From assembly GCF_910591885.1 (NCBI RefSeq), contig NC_063274.1, forward strand, positions 22,528,164-22,592,163: a stretch of 64,000 bases of DNA, read 5' to 3'. Source of the stretch: Bombus terrestris (taxonomy: Eukaryota; Arthropoda; Insecta; Hymenoptera; Apidae). The notes below the pieces were generated by a model. That model saw only the letters and a program-made list of their open reading frames with translations, was not told where the DNA came from and did no database searches. Below, one piece after another: positions 12,879-25,838 of this stretch (positions are counted from its first letter, which is position 1; each line of letters starts with the position of its first letter). Both the position numbers and the translations under genes were made by a program.

Positions 12879-13603
12879 AGAATAACATGATACTAAAATT
12901 CGATGAAATAAAATGAATTGTTACTAGTAACGTTATTTTTGATCAATAAGAAATTGAACATTTTCAGAGACTATTGACATTTTCGGAAAAAAATATAAAG
13001 AATTTCAAATTAAATTGTGAAAATTTATAATACTAATATTTACCAAAAAGAAATAAACTGTCACTATTAGTTACATTAATAATAATAATAATGCATACTC
13101 AATACCTATCAGTTTCAATATTTTTAAGATTAATTATCAGCTTGGTAAATCAGAAGTTGTAATATTTATGAGAACTTTCAGGAGAAAATCAACATATTTA
13201 AATTTATTTAACTCTGCTGTAGTCCTTGATTCAATTGCACACTTAAGGTCTCCGAGACAAAAGTGACTCTTATATGTAAAATTCGTTTTCTTAATTTTAT
13301 TATTTAACTACAGGATCAAGGAAATGCTATATATTATTATATGTTTTTTTTATAATGCCTTATAATATAAAGCTGGCACATTCTACTAAAGTTATTTATT
13401 TATAACAACTTGTAAATATATGATAATAGTAGCTTTTGACGTTCGTAATAGTTTTGCCAATTTTCCTTTTGTCTTTTAGTATATGTGTGGTATCTGTCTT
13501 TTTCTTTCTGAACTGTAACTTTTTCAGCCGATGTTGAAGATTCCGACATATTTATAACACTCCACCATATCTCTTTTGCAGCTTTCGTACGCGGCTAATA
13601 TTT
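12879..13603. other. Intergenic, no gene seen
   Basis: AT-rich. Near 13440-13560 the minus strand keeps a short open frame beginning MSESSTSAEK just past the piggyBac-like remnant; it may be more of that remnant or chance. Confidence 0.4.
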
Positions 13604-13800
13604 TTATCGTATAATATAATTTTGTATCAATCCGTTCTCTAAATTTTCTACGAATGCTCTTTTTCTCAAAGATGTCGGTTTCCACGAGCAATTTACTTTA
13701 GGATATAATACATAAGCATTCGATGCTGATACGTCTAGCACAATTGAAAAGACTATTATTGGCCAATTATTATAATCTTGAATAGGAATAGAACTATTAT
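13604..13800 (-). pseudogene. Antisense remnant of a second piggyBac-like transposase
   Basis: On the minus strand one frame is open for about 60 codons and reads NNWPIIVFSIVLDVSASNAY, then KPTSLRKRAFVENL, and stops at 13604-13606. This fits the RWP-VFYN-LDI-AINAY pattern and following helix of piggyBac transposase C-terminal cores. It is opposite in orientation to the element at 10861-12874 and clearly not a copy of it. No ends were identified; sequence further upstream on the minus strand (13.8-14.1 kb) is too degraded to read. Similarity is judged by eye. Confidence 0.5.
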
Positions 13801-15270
13801 AATGTTATTTTATATTATTTATCTTTTCATTCGACTTTAATGTTAGCCAATACTTCAAAATATTTCACTTTAATAATTGATTTCCATCTTTACCTCGTGT
13901 CTTAATATTTATCGACAAAAATAAGCCGCAGACGTTATATGTAACTATTTTTATTTGTAACATACCATTTAAAAAGGGACAATGAGATTTTAATATAATG
14001 TCACGAGGATACAAACATATAAAGCATATTTATAATAATTTTACTGAGACCACAGTAGGGTTAAAACATTTTTCAGTACTAAAATCTATCAAAATAATAT
14101 GAACAATATTCATAATAATAATAATCATCAAATATTATATTATTAATACTGACGCGATTAACCAAATATAATAATTTCAAATAAAATGCTATCAATCTTT
14201 TATATAAAAAGTCTATTCAGCAGTATGAAATTTCCTCAATTTAATCTGACGGAAGGACAAATGTAAATGTGTAAGTTGTACGTACTTATTAATCGGATGC
14301 ATTCATAATTCTGAGGTCATGCCAGATGCGCATCCAATGTCGCGTATCACGCGGAGAATCGTGGCTATTTCACGAAAAGTTAGTTGTTTATAGAAATGGA
14401 GATGGTTCGTGATGCCAAAAATTGATCCGTCCTTTTACACCAATCTAAATATCGAACTATCTCTGCATGAGAGAAATTTGTCAATTTGTAAATACACACA
14501 AAAGACAATTTATTCATCGATTATTGCACGTACATTCGTAACACGAGCGATCTTACCTCACAGAAGCTGTAAATACAGTACGTATTCCATATATTTGCAT
14601 GCAATTTAGACTCGAATACGAGTTGCTCTAGAATTGGTTTGCGTAAGCAGAAACCAGCATTAAGAGTTCGAAGCTCCGCTAAATTTAGATATTTCTAGAC
14701 GAGTTTAATTTTCAAAGAACATCGTATTTGTTCGACTACATTAATCTCCGCCTATTCACGCTATTTCCTTGAATCGAACAGCAGTTCTTTGGAAAGCAAC
14801 GAAAATCTACATTATTCCGCTGCTATTGAAATATTTGGCAAATCTGTAGTACTTGTATATTGAGATACATGGTACATATAATGCTATGTATATTTGTTCT
14901 ATCAAGCAATTAGCCAGTCAAACTGTAATAAGTAATAACCGAGTTTCTTCAATCGATACGTCCACGTGTCTCCGAGTCATTTGGTTTCATTTATTCCATA
15001 TAAATAGCACATATGTGTGTGTGTATAATTGTTTGTCACAGCTTCACCGGAACAGCGTCTTCCCTATTGCATTAACGAACAACGATCTCGAGGATCATCG
15101 AGCGACATCGAAAATTGAGAAGAAAAGACTGCTCGGGTACATTCTGCCAGATTTACAATTTTCATTAAATGAAAAAGAAGTAAGAGAGGAAGAAGAAGAA
15201 GAAATATTCTTCAAAGATCAACGATATCTTCTTAAAAATACAAAATAAAAGGGAAAAGTTTTTCAGTAAG
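13801..15270. other. Upstream region of the long SNF4Agamma isoform
   Basis: The left part may contain unreadable transposon remains. A CpG-containing patch at about 14300-14380 and the purine-rich stretch GAGGAAGAAGAAGAAGAAAT at about 15187-15206 precede the start at 15271. A 131-codon frame at 14853-15248 lacks protein-like character and is best read as leader sequence. Promoter position unknown. Confidence 0.4.
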
Positions 15271-15949
15271 ATGCACGGAATAAGTCATCTACTGTCCCAC
15301 CATAACTCGCACAATGGTGACACAAGAACTGTTAATCATCATCAAGACAAGACTTCCTCCGTGTCTGACACTAGAACGCACGACACAAAGATCCTGCAGG
15401 AGTTGTTAAATCACAAACATATCCAAAGACGAGTATCTCGAGGTTCAGTGAGCTCGACGTATTCTTATGGTTCTTCAACATCTCGCGGCTCGTCTCACGA
15501 CTCGTCTCACGGTTTAAACTCTTCCAATCACAACCCATCCCTGTATCACAGTGTGCACAATCACTCGGTGTATCATACGATTCATGGAAGCAGCCACCAT
15601 CATCAGTCGATTCACCATCATCATCCCCTTCATCATGTTCATCAGCTACAATCACAATATCCACAGAATCATCAGACGAGCAGCGGAAGAGCTTCACCAA
15701 CGTCGCTCAATCTGACCAACGATCACGAGAAGCATCATCATCATTACAGCATTCAGGAGATGATACGACACTTTGGAAGAAGATTAGGTCATATGAGGCG
15801 ACAGAGCGAATGTCAGGATCCGCCTAAGAAGAAAGAGGAGGATTTCCGGAACAGAAGCCAGAGTTTGGATGGCGGCGCGAAGCATCCTAGTCTGAGGGAT
15901 GCTGATTGTGAGACCACTTACAGAATCTACGAAAGCATTCTTAGGCAAG
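15271..15949 (+). CDS. SNF4Agamma: SNF4Agamma, long-isoform first coding exon, histidine-rich
   Basis: Encodes residues 1-226 plus one base of codon 227. Three zones are visible: a Ser/His-rich head (1-75); a strongly histidine-rich stretch (about 76-158, with runs HHHH at 115-118 and 155-158); and a basic/acidic tail (159-226) with candidate basophilic phosphorylation sites RRQS and RSQS. There is no CBS or catalytic domain, so it is probably a disordered regulatory extension. It ends CAAG|GTAACG in phase 1, which fits the acceptor at 25705 and yields a glycine at the junction. ATG 15271 is the first in-frame Met; an acceptor-like TTTTTCAG ends at 15266, so the 5' UTR may be spliced. Assignment rests on position, strand, splice phase and recalled similarity of the tail to the long fly isoform, not on an alignment. 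Confidence 0.75.
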
Positions 15950-18008
15950 GTAACGGAAAAAACGTATCGAAATGTGGGCTGCGAAAATTTATTAGAATTC
16001 TGTAGATTTGGTCAGTTATTTTAGGGAGAGAACGAATATTTTTATTGGCACGACTGAAAAATTTTATTATTAGATACTAATTTCTTTTATTTTTAATATT
16101 AATCAGTCGCATATATGTATGTAGCTAAAACTTTTCATTTGTCTGTTTGTAAGATAGACATTGGAATGATGCTTAACTCGATGATTGAACAATTTTTTTT
16201 ATCCTATATTTATCTATGAAATAAAAGTATTACATAATTGAAACTTGGGGACTCGAGGCACAATTGAATTAATATTATTAGTGAAATTTTACAAGAATTA
16301 TAAGTTGCAAGTTCAGTACTAATAAGTTCTTTCATAGATTTGTTTGCTTAATAAAAGAAATGAAATTTTACAAGTAAATTGTACAAATTGCCGTAATTAT
16401 TTGACGAAAATTTATAAAATTATGAAAGAAAGTCAATAACGTATAACCTGTTAATTCACTAATATTATCAGTTAAACCCTTTCAGAGATTTTGCTATTCT
16501 GTTTTCTAATACTTCAAATTAATATCTCTATTCTAAATTAAAATCAGTTTCATATCGAAGATCTAACGCTTTAAGGTCAAGCGATTAATTCGAATGAAAA
16601 ATATTGTATGCATAAATTATAGATCGTTTCTTTTCTTGTTTAATCTGGCAATTTAAGTAACTTCAAACTTGTATATTTGTTTGCGTCATAAAATTGCAAA
16701 TGTAAGACGCGTTTATTTACGAGAATATTTCAAATCGTTGTTGGTTTACGCTAATTTTCCTATTACGTATTATTACGCAAGTTGTTTTCAAGATGGTCGA
16801 AAGTGGGATTCCCTCTATTTCGATGTGCCAAATTGAATTAGACTATTCGCGTTCGAATTTCTGAAGTATTTAAAGATATGTATATGTATGTAGAATGTAT
16901 ATAATGTCATTGTAAGTCTACATGGTTTAACATGTAAATGTCAATTATTATTATTATGATAATCAAGTTTTAGCCGAATAATATAAATATAGAACAATAA
17001 TTCTAATTTCTAAATTAAATATTTAATGTATTTAATGGATTAATTATATAAAAATATCATATCCTTATTAAAGTTACTATAAATTATCACTATAAAATTT
17101 ATTATCAAAATGTCATAAGAAGAATATAAAATGCACAGAAGTAATGAATTTACAGTTACCTACAGGCACTGATACGAGACACGAAGAATTATTTCTCTAT
17201 TTTAAAATGTTCGTCGTTTCTGTCGATACAAGATTGACGGCAGTAAAAATTGGATTTAGTCCTCTACATAGTTCATTTTGATTTTTTTCTTCTCATTGAA
17301 TGAAACTTTAATTCCGCGTATCACTTCATCACGTATTAATTCTGATTTTATAGGAACTCTTCCTTTTTTTTCTTCGTGTTATCAATGGATAAAATTCTAA
17401 TGGATAAGATTGATGTAGTTGATGGAAAATTCAATTTATTCATTCTATTGGATAACACATACATCGTTTCCGTAATTTTTTCTTAATTTTTAATGTTGTT
17501 TGTCAGAAAATGGTTCCAAGCATTGGGACATGATTGATGAAGTTCAAAGAAAACTATATAAAACTTTATATAAAGTTATTATTAATGTTATTAGGTAATA
17601 TTACATCGTTTGTTTCAGAGATTTATAAGTTCTGTACAATTTTTCATATTGTTCATGAGTAAATGATCTCAATTTTAAGTACCATTTTGTAGAGGTTCAA
17701 TGTAGTTAAAGAAATTAACCATAGAACCAAGAAATTAATCATAATTGTGTGTAAAATCAATCATAAAATCAATTGTGTGTTTGTTACTGGTAAATCTCGG
17801 GCTTTCCTATATAATTACTGCATCGAATTCTTGCTCCAAATGAGACAATATTTATTTGATTCAAAATATCTCTCGCTATTCGACACTTTATAAGAAATAA
17901 CTTTTTCTACTCTCCCTAAACGCATTACGATGTTTAATATCGATACTTGCTAATAAGGCTACAAACTTTCCAAACAATCCAATACATATGTAAACTCCCT
18001 AGAGTTCA

Positions 18009-18420
18009 TGTAGGATAGGGATTCTTTTTGTTTTACGGGTAGCACGACAGGCTGTGTTTCACGGACAGACCGATCTTCTTTTGTTTTACGGACGACCATT
18101 TTAAGAAGCACGTTTTTCCCGAACGGAGGGACAGAGAGTTACGTTAGAGACAGACAAGGCTACAGAATAGTTATTTAAGATTTTAAAGACTGAAGAAGAA
18201 AGATCGGTAGCTCAGGACGTTGAAAATCGATTCTCGATTTTCAGGTAAACATTGCACTAAAGACTTGTTATTTCCCGTTTAGATAATTATTGTTATTTAT
18301 TGTTATAGACGCATATTAATTGTTGTCTATTTTTGTATTTTATTATTTACTTCATAATAAAAACTCGATTTTCAGACCACAGAATCGATCCCTGAATTAT
18401 CCCCAGATTACGATCTTACA
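18009..18420. mobile_element. Possible solo LTR
   Basis: A ~412-bp block that is GC-richer than its flanks, begins TGTAGGAT and ends ATCTTACA (short imperfect inverted ends of the TG...CA type). It contains AATAAA-type signals near 18355 in the second half, as LTRs do. No target duplication was evident and no internal retrotransposon genes are nearby, so it would be a solo LTR or another repeat family. Confidence 0.35.
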
Positions 18421-21400
18421 CATATATTGCGATATCAATGACCTTTTTCTGTTTTTGAATTGTACTTAATAACCAATATTTTTATTGAAATCCTCTAATA
18501 AAACCTCAGACAAGTTATATTTATATAATATTCATTCTTATTTTGACTCATAGAACGCGCTGATAAAGGTATAAATATTTATACTGTCATTTGTATTTAA
18601 TAATATAAGTATTAATAATAATAGAAATAAAAGATGTCTCGTGTAAATATCGCGAGCTTTATTTTTTAAATGATTAGAAATGGGAAAAAATGTTATAAAA
18701 AGAGGATGAAATAGTATATAGAATGAGGTATGTCTCGAAATTAACTTTATGCCGTTGATGCATTATGTATAAGCTCTTTTCAACTGCATGTCATTTTTGA
18801 CTGCCTATAAAAAAAAATTATTATAAAATACTGATACTTAAAAATGATAAAAATTTGAAATTTTATATATTATTTCTTTCTCTTTATTGCGTAATGAATG
18901 TGCAATATAATATGCGTGAAACAATTAATTTCTATTGAAATATATAGGCCTGTAGTTCCTCTTCGTTTGAACGAAGAAATTATTCTGTTAAATTATTACG
19001 AATTATTTCTACTAGTGTGTTAGACTTATAATTATTGTAGTTGCGCTATACTTGTGGGTTTCTACTATATTTTTGGCTCCCAATAAATGACGTTACGCAA
19101 TATTTTGTTCTGCAAGCTCAGCTCCGTAGAGTTCAGTTACCATTGAAAGATCAAGAATCACCTTGACCCGATCGCGTAACTATTCTGCTGTCTAACAATA
19201 AGTGGTTTACATATTCAATACCTCATTGTAGAGTTTACCAGCTTCATCAGCTATTCACGTATACATATATTTTTAGATCCTCCTACCGTCTACCTCCTAC
19301 GACCTTATTGTTAGTTTAAAATCTTGCACGTAATATTCGAGCAAGCAAGGGAACTTTTGTCTAATAATCTAATTCACAACACAAGCTGATTTCTACTTAT
19401 TATATTATATTAACTTACTATTAAACTGTGAATGACAATATAATTTTAACCGCTTTTGGTAAAGTGCTTTCTTATATCTATTTATCTTGTTGTTGGACAA
19501 AATTTATGTACTTGTATGTGTAATATATACTATTACTTTTTTCCTCCGAATCCTCCATATTCTGTGGATATTTTATTTTCATTCTGTTCGTATTATTCTA
19601 CGATTACTATCGAAAGCTTTTATTACATAGAAGTAACTATTGTTTTTTTCATATTTTTCATTTCTCTAATTTGCATTATTATTTATACCGGTAAAATCCT
19701 GCAAATGCAGGAAAGAAGGTTAAATTTCTTCAAGGTGAAATTGATCGAGTATGTCAATTAACTGGCCGTGAGATGAAATATCATCTGAGCGATGCGAATG
19801 TGGAATGTAACAAGGAAACCAAAGCCGAACGTTCCTTCTCCATTCTAGTTATTCCAAAGGTCATTTCCACCGTTGTGCATCATAGTTAGACCTCAGATAT
19901 ATTTAAGAATTTATGAGAAAGTTAGAAGTGTAAAAATGCACAGGATGTTCCAAACGGTTTCGTTTGGTTACAGTATTTCGTCAGCGAACGAAATCTCTGC
20001 GTAGGTTTCATTTCTTTATTTATATTCATAGAAACGTGAAGTTATTCATTAAATACGTCAATCTTTATAGGGAATAAAATAACCATCCGAAACTAACGAT
20101 TGAAACGAATTCCGGTTTTCTGTATCGTACGTGATAGGAAATTTTAACGGGAAAAAGTTTATTTTACGAAATACACGACCGGAAATCTTGATGCTTTTGG
20201 CGCTGCGCTGCGCCACGCTATCCAAATCGTGAAAATCTGCAGAATTCAAATCTTTCGTTTCTCACGTTTCGAAGAATGCAAACGAGGTAATATCACGCAA
20301 CAGAAATGACACATTCTGTTTTATATGGGCGATGGTGGTGATAGCTTATTTTTTCTTACGAAGCATGTGCAGTAAAACTTTGTTTTAAAAAATCACATAT
20401 CTATGTGTTAATATCATATTTTTAAATTTCTATTTTATCTGCTTACCGTTACACTACTATACACAGCTATTCTGCTTGCTTATGACTACATATCGTTAAT
20501 TATCGTTGTTAGTTACTATTTGCTCCAAATAGCACTATATTTGCAGCAAAGTGATCTATAACGGTCATAAAGTATTTGCACGCCTTATCAATAGATACAC
20601 TTATTTTCCAAAGAAAAATTTGTTTATCAGGTTCTACATTTCATTTTGGTAATACGAAATTTTTGCAGTCATATGAAAGTACATACTATCAAATGATAAT
20701 ATATTTTAATATATATTTAATTAATTGCTATGTAAATGTTATAATAAATACAGTGGTGTGCAAATATTTGTTGCACCCACTATACATATTTGTAATAATT
20801 AACGGGTTAAAAACATCATCCTACTAAATGTCATAAGAGGCTTATAATCAAGTAAATTTATAAGAAAATATATAACTTTATTCTCTGTCATAGTATAAGT
20901 CAATACTTTTTGCTAACCATGGATCAATATCGAATTTGAATGCATTTTTTGTAAAACTTAATGAACTAAATTGGCTAAACTAAACTAAACTAAACTAGGT
21001 TAAAAGCTTTAATTCCAGATATGTAATAGTTATAATTTTGTTTCACACTTGTCAACATATATCGAATCTGATAATTCATAATTAGATGAACTTTTAAAGA
21101 TTTTAATGGATGAAATATCACATCATGCGAATTTTATTCTAATGTTGACCTGTAATAATACTGATATTTATTTGTTATTTAATGTTGAATATGATGATAA
21201 GAAAAATTGCATTTGTGTTTGACTCTATTAATTTTTTAAATAAATATTTCACCCACGATAATTAACGTGATTTCCTTTAACGATAGCTTCTAAGCTTAAG
21301 GGTTAATATCATTTTTAAGAAAAATATAAACCTACTAACAATTAAGCGACGAAACCAAAGAACTCGAATTTTCACAATCATTCGAATTTTCAATCATCTT

Positions 21401-21650
21401 TGTATACAACGGTCTTTTATCTTCTGTCTCGATACAATAATGGATCTCTTATTATTTGAATACAATGAATCTCTCCAGTTGGATACAAATCACATCTTTA
21501 TCGTTGTATTGTAATGTACATATAAATTACATCTTCATATTTATATTATACACACGTACGTATGTACTTATGTAAATTACATCATACTTATATTTTTAAT
21601 TTGTAAGGTTACAATCCGTTTCTCTGAAATCTATCCATCTATCTTTATTA

Positions 21651-22298
21651 CAGTTGAATCTGAATAACTCGACCTCTGTAAGACTACAATTTTCATCCCC
21701 TTTCGCTCCGCTGCGAGAACTTCTAGGCGTCGAAATAAAATTGCATATGCATTATTTTATCTCGGTAACTCGAACTTAGAACAGCCAGACCTCTACTGGT
21801 CGAAGTGTTTATCTTTAAAAGTTGAATTTCTATCGCTGCTGCCTCTGCATCTCAAAGTGTAACCATAGTTACGCTATATGTCGTAAGATGTAAGAAGCCG
21901 GTTATTCGATATTGTCTCCTTTCCTCCTATTGTTAGGATTTTCTCAAATAATGTAGAACGGATAACATGAGACGACGTACCTCTACTTCGTCGCTCTCCA
22001 ACTACGTGTATATCCTTGAAACTAATCTTTTTTTCGTCAGTCGTGCACTTGCTATCATGTCCCGCGTCTTTAACCTTTTTATTTATGTACGTCGAATACG
22101 ATGAATTCTAAAAGGAAGTGCTAACTCTAAAATACTAACGCTTTCTGAAAAGATGAATGTAATAGCGCGTTCGTAAAGAAAACTTCAGTATGTCGAATCT
22201 TCGTTTGCTAAATCTCTTTTACTTCGAAGCTTTCGACAAGTCTATAATTCAAAGATTCTAGCCCTTTCTTTGAGGTTCGAATTACCGAGATTCGACTG
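21651..22298. mobile_element. pogo/Tigger-like non-autonomous element
   Basis: A 648-bp element in intron 1. Its left end CAGTTGAATCTGAATAACTC (21651-21676 in full) pairs with the reverse complement of the right end (22272-22298, CAGTCGAATCTCGGTAATTC...). It is flanked by TA on each side, the pogo/Tc1 target. Ends beginning CAG are typical of the pogo/Tigger group. A motif like the terminus, ATCTCGGTAACTCGAAC, recurs inside near 21758-21776. No transposase frame was recognised, so it is likely an internally deleted derivative. Confidence 0.7.
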
Positions 22299-24029
22299 TA
22301 ACATATAATTCTGTAATTATAGAAATTTCTAAAAAAAAATGATAGAAAAATGTCGAATAAGTCACAGAGATGAACTTCATGAGCGAGTTCAATGTGAACA
22401 CAATTGAAATGTAAATAAAGAGTCGCATGGGCTCTTATGTATTCCTATAGAATATAGCAGATGCACATTGTACACGTATGCTCATAAATTGTGTTAAATT
22501 ATAATTAGTTAAGGCCAGTGTTGGTTAACCAGCATGGCCATTCCGTGAGCATAAAATTTATTAGAAAGAAGAAATTTAACAAGTTTCATTTTCGGTGACT
22601 CACGTATGGGTCATGATAAGCCGAATTTACATATTCAATGACGCACCACTGTAATGGCGTGTAAAAGGAACGACGAGTATCATATTGCAAGTATCGCAAC
22701 ATAATTTAAATATAAAGCCGAAGAAGTTTTTTATCCACAAAATTTCATAATTTAAACCTGAAGGTTTACAAGAAACTTCTTGGCGCGCTACGCACAAAAT
22801 CTACCTAATGTTTATGTATTACTGTATATGATGAGCAAATATTTTCTAATAATAAAATAAATGTCTGTTAATGTGTATCGTGTTCGCATATACATATTTA
22901 TATGTATATTAGCTGGGGAAGACGAGCAAACTCGTTGTTACATAAAGTTCTCAATTTCTTGGACATAATAATTTTGTTATTTATGCATCTACGATTTTCT
23001 AATCCGTCATATTAAAAGTATTTCACTTTGTATGTAGTATACAATTTTTTTAAATAAAAGTAAGTTGTGTTTATCGACTCAATTCTATAATTATAAAAAT
23101 TTCTGATTAAGAAATGGTTCGGTTAACAGGCTATATATTAAACGATAAAAGTGTTTTGGTACAATTTAAACAATATTGTAATGTATGGTATTTTTGTTAA
23201 TTTTGTTGATTAAATAGAATATGATTTATTAAATGGAATATGATATTCTTGTTACCGAATTGGGTTCATTAGAGTAGCTTTATATTTCACTGATAAATGG
23301 GAAAGAAATATTTATCGACTATGGCGCTTACATATACGATACGATGGAAAATGTCTAAGATAGAAATATAAATGATAACTCTTAACATGCAAGGCATCAA
23401 CTTTCATCGAATGACAAATTTTTCTTTGATTCTGACACATCTTGCGAAACTACCGAGCGACCTTCTTTTCTGAATACATTAACATACGTTCAAGATGTTT
23501 CATTTGTCTTTTCTGCCTGCGTATCTTTATTATTTTTAGCAGTATAAAATAAGTATTACGTAAAGAGCATCGTAAAAAGACAATTTTAGTATTCGAATTT
23601 GTTCTTTTTAAATTTCTGACTTCATCGATATGAGATGATAATATATGTATTTGAGAATAATATTCGTGCCTATCTTTGTTATCGTATTCTTATATCTTAT
23701 TCTTGTATCATATTCTTATATCTTTATAAGTAATCTATTAAAAAGCAGCATAACAAAATTATCAGTGATCTCGAAAACTTAAAATTAATGTTGTGATTCG
23801 AAATTTATAATTACAGTATCTTTTATGTAGAAATAAACAATTTTGTTGTTAGTATTTTTCTTGTTCCTTTTTGTGCTGTATAAAATATCGAAGATGTAAA
23901 CTGATGAAATGCAAAGATTGACAATGTAAATGTAATGGAAAAAGAATTGTATGAGATGTTGCCCAGAAAATTCGTACCGATTTTCGATTACCGAGTTTCG
24001 GTAAAACATCTTTAGAAAAAAATTTGGTT

Positions 24030-25119
24030 AGCAGACATTAATTTTTGTTACTTTCATACGCTCTTAAATATGCAAGGAAACAAAGTGCATTATAGGCATT
24101 TGATGCTTTTCTTCCACCGGAAGGGCAAAAATGCTGCACAATCAAGGAAAAAAATATGCGCTGTTTATGACGAAAGCGCTATAGCTGAATTGTGCAGAGG
24201 CGATTTGCTAGGTTTAAAGCTGGTGATTCTTGAAGATAAAGAACCCCCGGGTAGGCACTCCATACTGATGAAGATTAGATTAAAACTCTGATTGAAAATA
24301 ACTCACGCTATACGACACGTGAATTAATAGAAATATTAAAAATATCAAAATCCACCACGAGCATTTTGTGAAGCTTGACTATATGAACCGTTTTAATGTA
24401 TGGTTTCCCCACGATTTAACGGAAAAAATCTGAAGGATCGTATTTCCATTTGCGACTCACTCTATAAACGCAAGCCATTTTCGAAGTAAGTAGTGATGAG
24501 CGATGAAAAATGGATTATTTATAATAATGTTGGACGGAAAAGATCTTGATGAAAGCGGAATGGATCACCTTTAGCCACCCCAAAAGGCGGTCTTCGTCCG
24601 AAAAAAAGCTATATTCTGTGTCTGGTGTTTCTACTAAACAACCAGCCGATAAATTCGGAAAAGTATTGCTCGCAATTAGGCGAATTAAAAATAGCAGTTG
24701 AACAAAAACGTCCAGGCAACTAGCGAATCGAAAAAGCGTCGTGTTCCATCAGGACAATACGCGGCCTCGTGTGCCGTTATCTACTCGACAAAAGCTGTTG
24801 GAGCTTGTTTGGGATGTGCTACCCCACTCACCATATTCGCCAGACATTGCGCCCTCAGATTTCCGCCTTTTAGGTCATTACAAAATTCCCTTAATGGTAA
24901 AAGCTTTGACTCTTTGGTCGACATAAAAAACCATATTGAAAATTTTTTCGTCGAGAAATCTGAGAAGTTCTGAAAGGATGGAATATTCAAGTTGCGTGAA
25001 AGGTACAGAAAGGTTGTGGAACAAAACGGCACCTATATAATTCAATCGTATACCAAAATTTAAATGTGCTGCATTTGAATTTTTCTTAAAAATCGGAACG
25101 AACTTTCCGGAAAACCTAA
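24030..25119 (+). mobile_element. Broken mariner element in intron 1
   Basis: The right terminal inverted repeat is visible at about 25091-25119 (CGGAACGAACTTTCCGG then AAAACCTAA, next to TA). The leader just before the transposase start (CTTTCATACGCTCTTAAAT, 24051-24069) resembles mariner leaders. No matching left repeat was found between 23.9 and 24.05 kb, so the left end is probably deleted or eroded. Same strand as the host gene. Confidence 0.75.
24070..25063 (+). pseudogene. mariner transposase remnant
   Basis: Starts at ATG 24070 with VHYRHLMLFFHRKGKNAAQS and KKICAVY, the N-terminal helix-turn-helix region of the mariner transposase, then shifts frame. Later pieces are YTTREL-IEILKIS (about 24298-24350), SDEKWIIYNNVGRKRS with the first catalytic Asp (near 24500-24550), HQDNTRPRVP with the second Asp (near 24745) and YSPDIAPSDFRLL with the third (near 24835-24875), matching the D,D34D signature. 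The end reads VVEQNGTYIIQ before TAA 25061-25063. Several stops and frameshifts make it inactive. Confidence 0.9.
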
Positions 25120-25704
25120 TACATGTATGCCCTCCGTTATTTCTAACGGCTCGAGGTAAACCACGATTGATTTTGCCTTTTTTAATAAACCATGTGACGT
25201 AAAACGCAGAAGAAGGAGAAGAAGAGAAGAATATTAATATTAGTTTAAAACCAGTTAGCTTGTCACTCGAAATAATAATATCGTGATCTCATAACCTCTT
25301 ATTTTTAAGCATGTCGGTTTGTTTTTGTTATAAATAAATTGTATCATATCTACGTTTACATGGACCAATATTCTCTTAATTTAGATTGGTTCTTCTTCGT
25401 TAATATTTTATTCTATAACGCTTCAATTAATAGATTGATATACATATATTAATTATTACATATAACGTCAATACGTAACATTCACTTTAATTTAAAATTT
25501 AATTTAATAAATTATTACAATTAAATTAACTAAAATTAAGAAATAGAAATAGAAATTACAATCCAATAACGTCTTTTCTTCTTTTTTTTTCATGCAGTTT
25601 AAATTTCTATTATCATTTATAATTTTATATCAGACACTCGGTTTCTTAATTATAATCTTCGCATTATATTGAACCAACGATGAAATATGAATTGAAAATT
25701 TCAG

Positions 25705-25838
25705 GCGCACTTAGACGGAGCTCTTTGGATCCTGGTGCCAGACGATTCTCTTTGGGTACACCTGCGATTCCTCATAGAGCTTCTGATGCTTGTCTAGATC
25801 CTGTACACGCCGCCATCCTCTTTCGAGACGCGAGAGGG
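25705..25838 (+). CDS. SNF4Agamma: SNF4Agamma, second coding exon of long isoform
   Basis: A 134-nt internal exon bounded by TTTCAG and GGG|GTGAGT, entering in phase 1 and leaving in phase 0. It encodes residues 227-271 of the long model. Motifs seen are RRSSLD and RRFSLGTP, both basophilic kinase-type sites, followed by a hydrophobic segment ending in ILFRDARG. Joined to the next exon it reads RDARG-LPVVDPFLEKVSLSDLE, which matches my recollection of conserved insect sequence just upstream of the CBS core. It is clearly GC-richer than the flanking intron. It could also serve isoforms starting upstream of it other than 15271. The nearest downstream coding neighbour is 19 kb away. Confidence 0.82.

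Larger units (their letters stand above)
15950..25704 (+). other. SNF4Agamma intron 1
   Basis: A 9755-bp intron (GTAACG...TTTCAG). It hosts the possible solo LTR, the pogo-like element and the mariner. A CTAAA pentamer run lies at 20975-20996. GC-richer patches at about 19090-19310 and 19760-19890 are unexplained. No host gene was seen in it on either strand. Confidence 0.7.

Noticed and set aside
14853..15248. 131-codon frame just before the long-isoform start
   Set aside because: Out of frame with 15271, no recognisable protein, ends in low-complexity Glu/Lys; likely leader sequence.
20751..20785. Sequence like a Tc1 terminal repeat (CAGTGGTGTGCAAATATTTG)
   Set aside because: No matching partner end was found on either side within reasonable distance.
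20975..20996. CTAAA pentamer repeat, considered as telomere-like
   Set aside because: Insect telomere repeat is TTAGG/CCTAA; this is a short simple repeat of a different unit.
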